This document shows positions 6,431 to 7,571 of a stretch of 7,571 bases of DNA, one piece after another (the stretch's first letter is position 1; every line of letters begins with the position of its first letter). Below the pieces are notes generated by a model. The model worked only from the letters and a program-made list of their open reading frames with translations, did no database searches and had not been told where the DNA came from. Where the stretch lies: positions 1-7,571 of the forward strand of contig NZ_CALIJA010000208.1 in assembly GCF_938017615.1 (NCBI RefSeq), in the 5' to 3' direction. Source of the stretch: an uncultured Campylobacter sp. (GTDB lineage: Bacteria; Campylobacterota; Campylobacteria; Campylobacterales; Campylobacteraceae). The position numbers and the translations under genes are program-made.

Positions 6431-7571
6431 CTACTCACACCTTCCGTATCTAGACATTAGTTCGGCTTTTTTGATATTAAAGCTAGCTTTTTGTGAGTGT
6501 TCTTTAAGAGCTAACTCCTTTTTTAAAGAGGCTATTAGAGAGTTTAAAACATCGATTTTTGAGCTTTCGTTGCCGGCATTTAATCTTTTTTGCATAGTTA
6601 GGATATCTTTTGAAATTTTAGAGGAATTAGATAGGATTTTATCGTATTCGTCCTTTTTGGATAGGAATAGTTTAAGATCTGCGATCTGCTTTTCGTATTC
6701 TAATCTAGCTTCTTCTTTTTTAGATAAAATTCTTTCTTTGTTTATCTGCTTTTCTTTGATCTGTGCGGCGCGCTTGCCTCCGTCAAATAGGCTCATATGC
6801 ACCGTAAGTCCCGCTCTATATCCATGTCTTTTGACATCCTTTCCGGCGTGGCTAAAGTCGTCTCTATCGCTGCCGTAAAGATCGTATCTGCCGTAGAGCG
6901 AAACGGTAGGATAATAAAGCCTCTCCATGGATTTCATGCTCAGCTCATTTGCGGCTAATTCATGATCAAATCCTTTAGCGATTACGCTATCTTCAAAGGG
7001 TACGAACTCTGAGCTGATACTATTAGCTCCGCCTAGATCGGAAAGATAAAACACGTTTGGAATTTTAACTCCCGAGAGCGAGTAAATTTTATTTAAAACA
7101 TTATTTGCGTTTAGTTCTAATTGAGATAACTCATAACTCGTATCGGCTAATGCTATGGCTTGATCTGCCAGGACGGTTTTACTTAGCTCGCCTGCACCTG
7201 ATAGTCTCTTTTCGTAGATATAAAGCATCTCGTAGGCATCTTTTAACCGCTCATAGATTTCTATTCTGTTTTTATATCCGAGCGCCTCATCGTAAAGCTC
7301 CAAAAGCTTAATGGAGCCGTCCATATACGAAGAGCATCTTTTAAGATCTGCTTGTTTGATATTCTCTTCGGCAGCTTCTATGGCTAACTCATCCGCGCCG
7401 AATTTAAATATATCTTGGCGCAGCACAAGCGAGACGGAATCTCCGTAGCCGCTTTGCGAGACCAGGCTATCGTCGCCGATCTGCACGGAATTATAGCGAG
7501 CGCCGTAGCGTTTAGCGTATTCGCTATTGGCATTGATACCAAGCTCGGGATAGCGTGAGGCCTTTTGATAC
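6431..7571 (-). CDS. TolC-family outer-membrane channel protein (N-terminus outside window)
   Basis: Outer-membrane exit duct for type I secretion or efflux. The frame stays open to the window edge; 379 residues are visible, so with a usual length of about 420-470 the signal peptide and first helix are missing. Numbering from the edge: the RYPEL motif at 6-10 starts the first strand region, followed by alternating amphipathic helices (about 60-165). The second half of the internal TolC duplication includes YYPTVSLYGRYDLYG, GYRAGLTVHMSLFDGGKRA and a long Lys/Glu-rich helix. The LFDGG turn is typical of the family. The stop is TAG at 6431-6433. It lies in the same direction as the immunity-toxin pair but 526 bases upstream, so co-transcription is uncertain. 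Together with the HlyD-type gene it brackets the toxin, supporting a dedicated export locus; a general efflux role cannot be excluded. Confidence 0.93.
   Translation of the reverse strand, partial: YQKASRYPELGINANSEYAKRYGARYNSVQIGDDSLVSQSGYGDSVSLVLRQDIFKFGADELAIEAAEENIKQADLKRCSSYMDGSIKLLELYDEALGYKNRIEIYERLKDAYEMLYIYEKRLSGAGELSKTVLADQAIALADTSYELSQLELNANNVLNKIYSLSGVKIPNVFYLSDLGGANSISSEFVPFEDSVIAKGFDHELAANELSMKSMERLYYPTVSLYGRYDLYGSDRDDFSHAGKDVKRHGYRAGLTVHMSLFDGGKRAAQIKEKQINKERILSKKEEARLEYEKQIADLKLFLSKKDEYDKILSNSSKISKDILTMQKRLNAGNESSKIDVLNSLIASLKKELALKEHSQKASFNIKKAELMSRYGRCE

Noticed and set aside
6471..6878. + strand 135-codon open frame
   Set aside because: It is the reverse of the TolC coiled-coil region, where the sense protein is clearly real.
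7484..7486. GTG as the start of the TolC-type protein
   Set aside because: The frame continues to the window edge with the family-typical RYPEL segment, so the GTG is an internal valine.

Overview
The window looks like the chromosome of a Campylobacterota species, most likely a higher-GC (oral-type) Campylobacter. The reasons are moderate-to-low GC, A/T-ending codons, frequent AAATTT/TTTAAA tracts in and between genes, and a complete-looking set of type I secretion parts. The species call is inference from composition, not from a marker gene.

Layout. (1) 1-1290, + strand: nearly complete membrane-fusion (HlyD-type) subunit of a type I secretion system; its start lies just outside the window. 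(2) 1291-1778: non-coding or decayed stretch with several hairpins, one of them terminator-like. (3) 1779-5417, - strand: a 1212-residue RTX protein, convergent with hlyD. From N to C it has a domain I read as an ADP-ribosyl cyclase/NAD glycohydrolase of the CD38 type, a linker, a Gly/Ala-rich hydrophobic segment, two aromatic ~40-residue repeats, an FrpC-like self-processing module beginning at an Asp-Pro bond, a long uncharacterised region, seven or eight RTX nonapeptides and a C-terminal secretion domain. (4) 5431-5904, - strand: a 157-residue cytosolic protein 13 bases upstream of the toxin start, the best candidate for its immunity protein. (5) 5905-6430: spacer with a possible 53-codon ORF. 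(6) 6431-7571, - strand: TolC-type outer-membrane channel, N-terminus outside the window.

How it may work. The RTX protein would be made in the cytosol, where an active NADase would threaten the producer; the co-translated small protein would neutralise it. The C-terminal signal would take it through an ABC transporter (not in the window), the HlyD subunit and the TolC channel. Outside, calcium would fold the RTX repeats and the self-processing module, which would cut before Pro500 and free, or covalently attach to another protein, the N-terminal toxic half. The parts are visible in the sequence; the NADase and immunity assignments rest on motif matches made by eye and memory and need profile searches and biochemistry.
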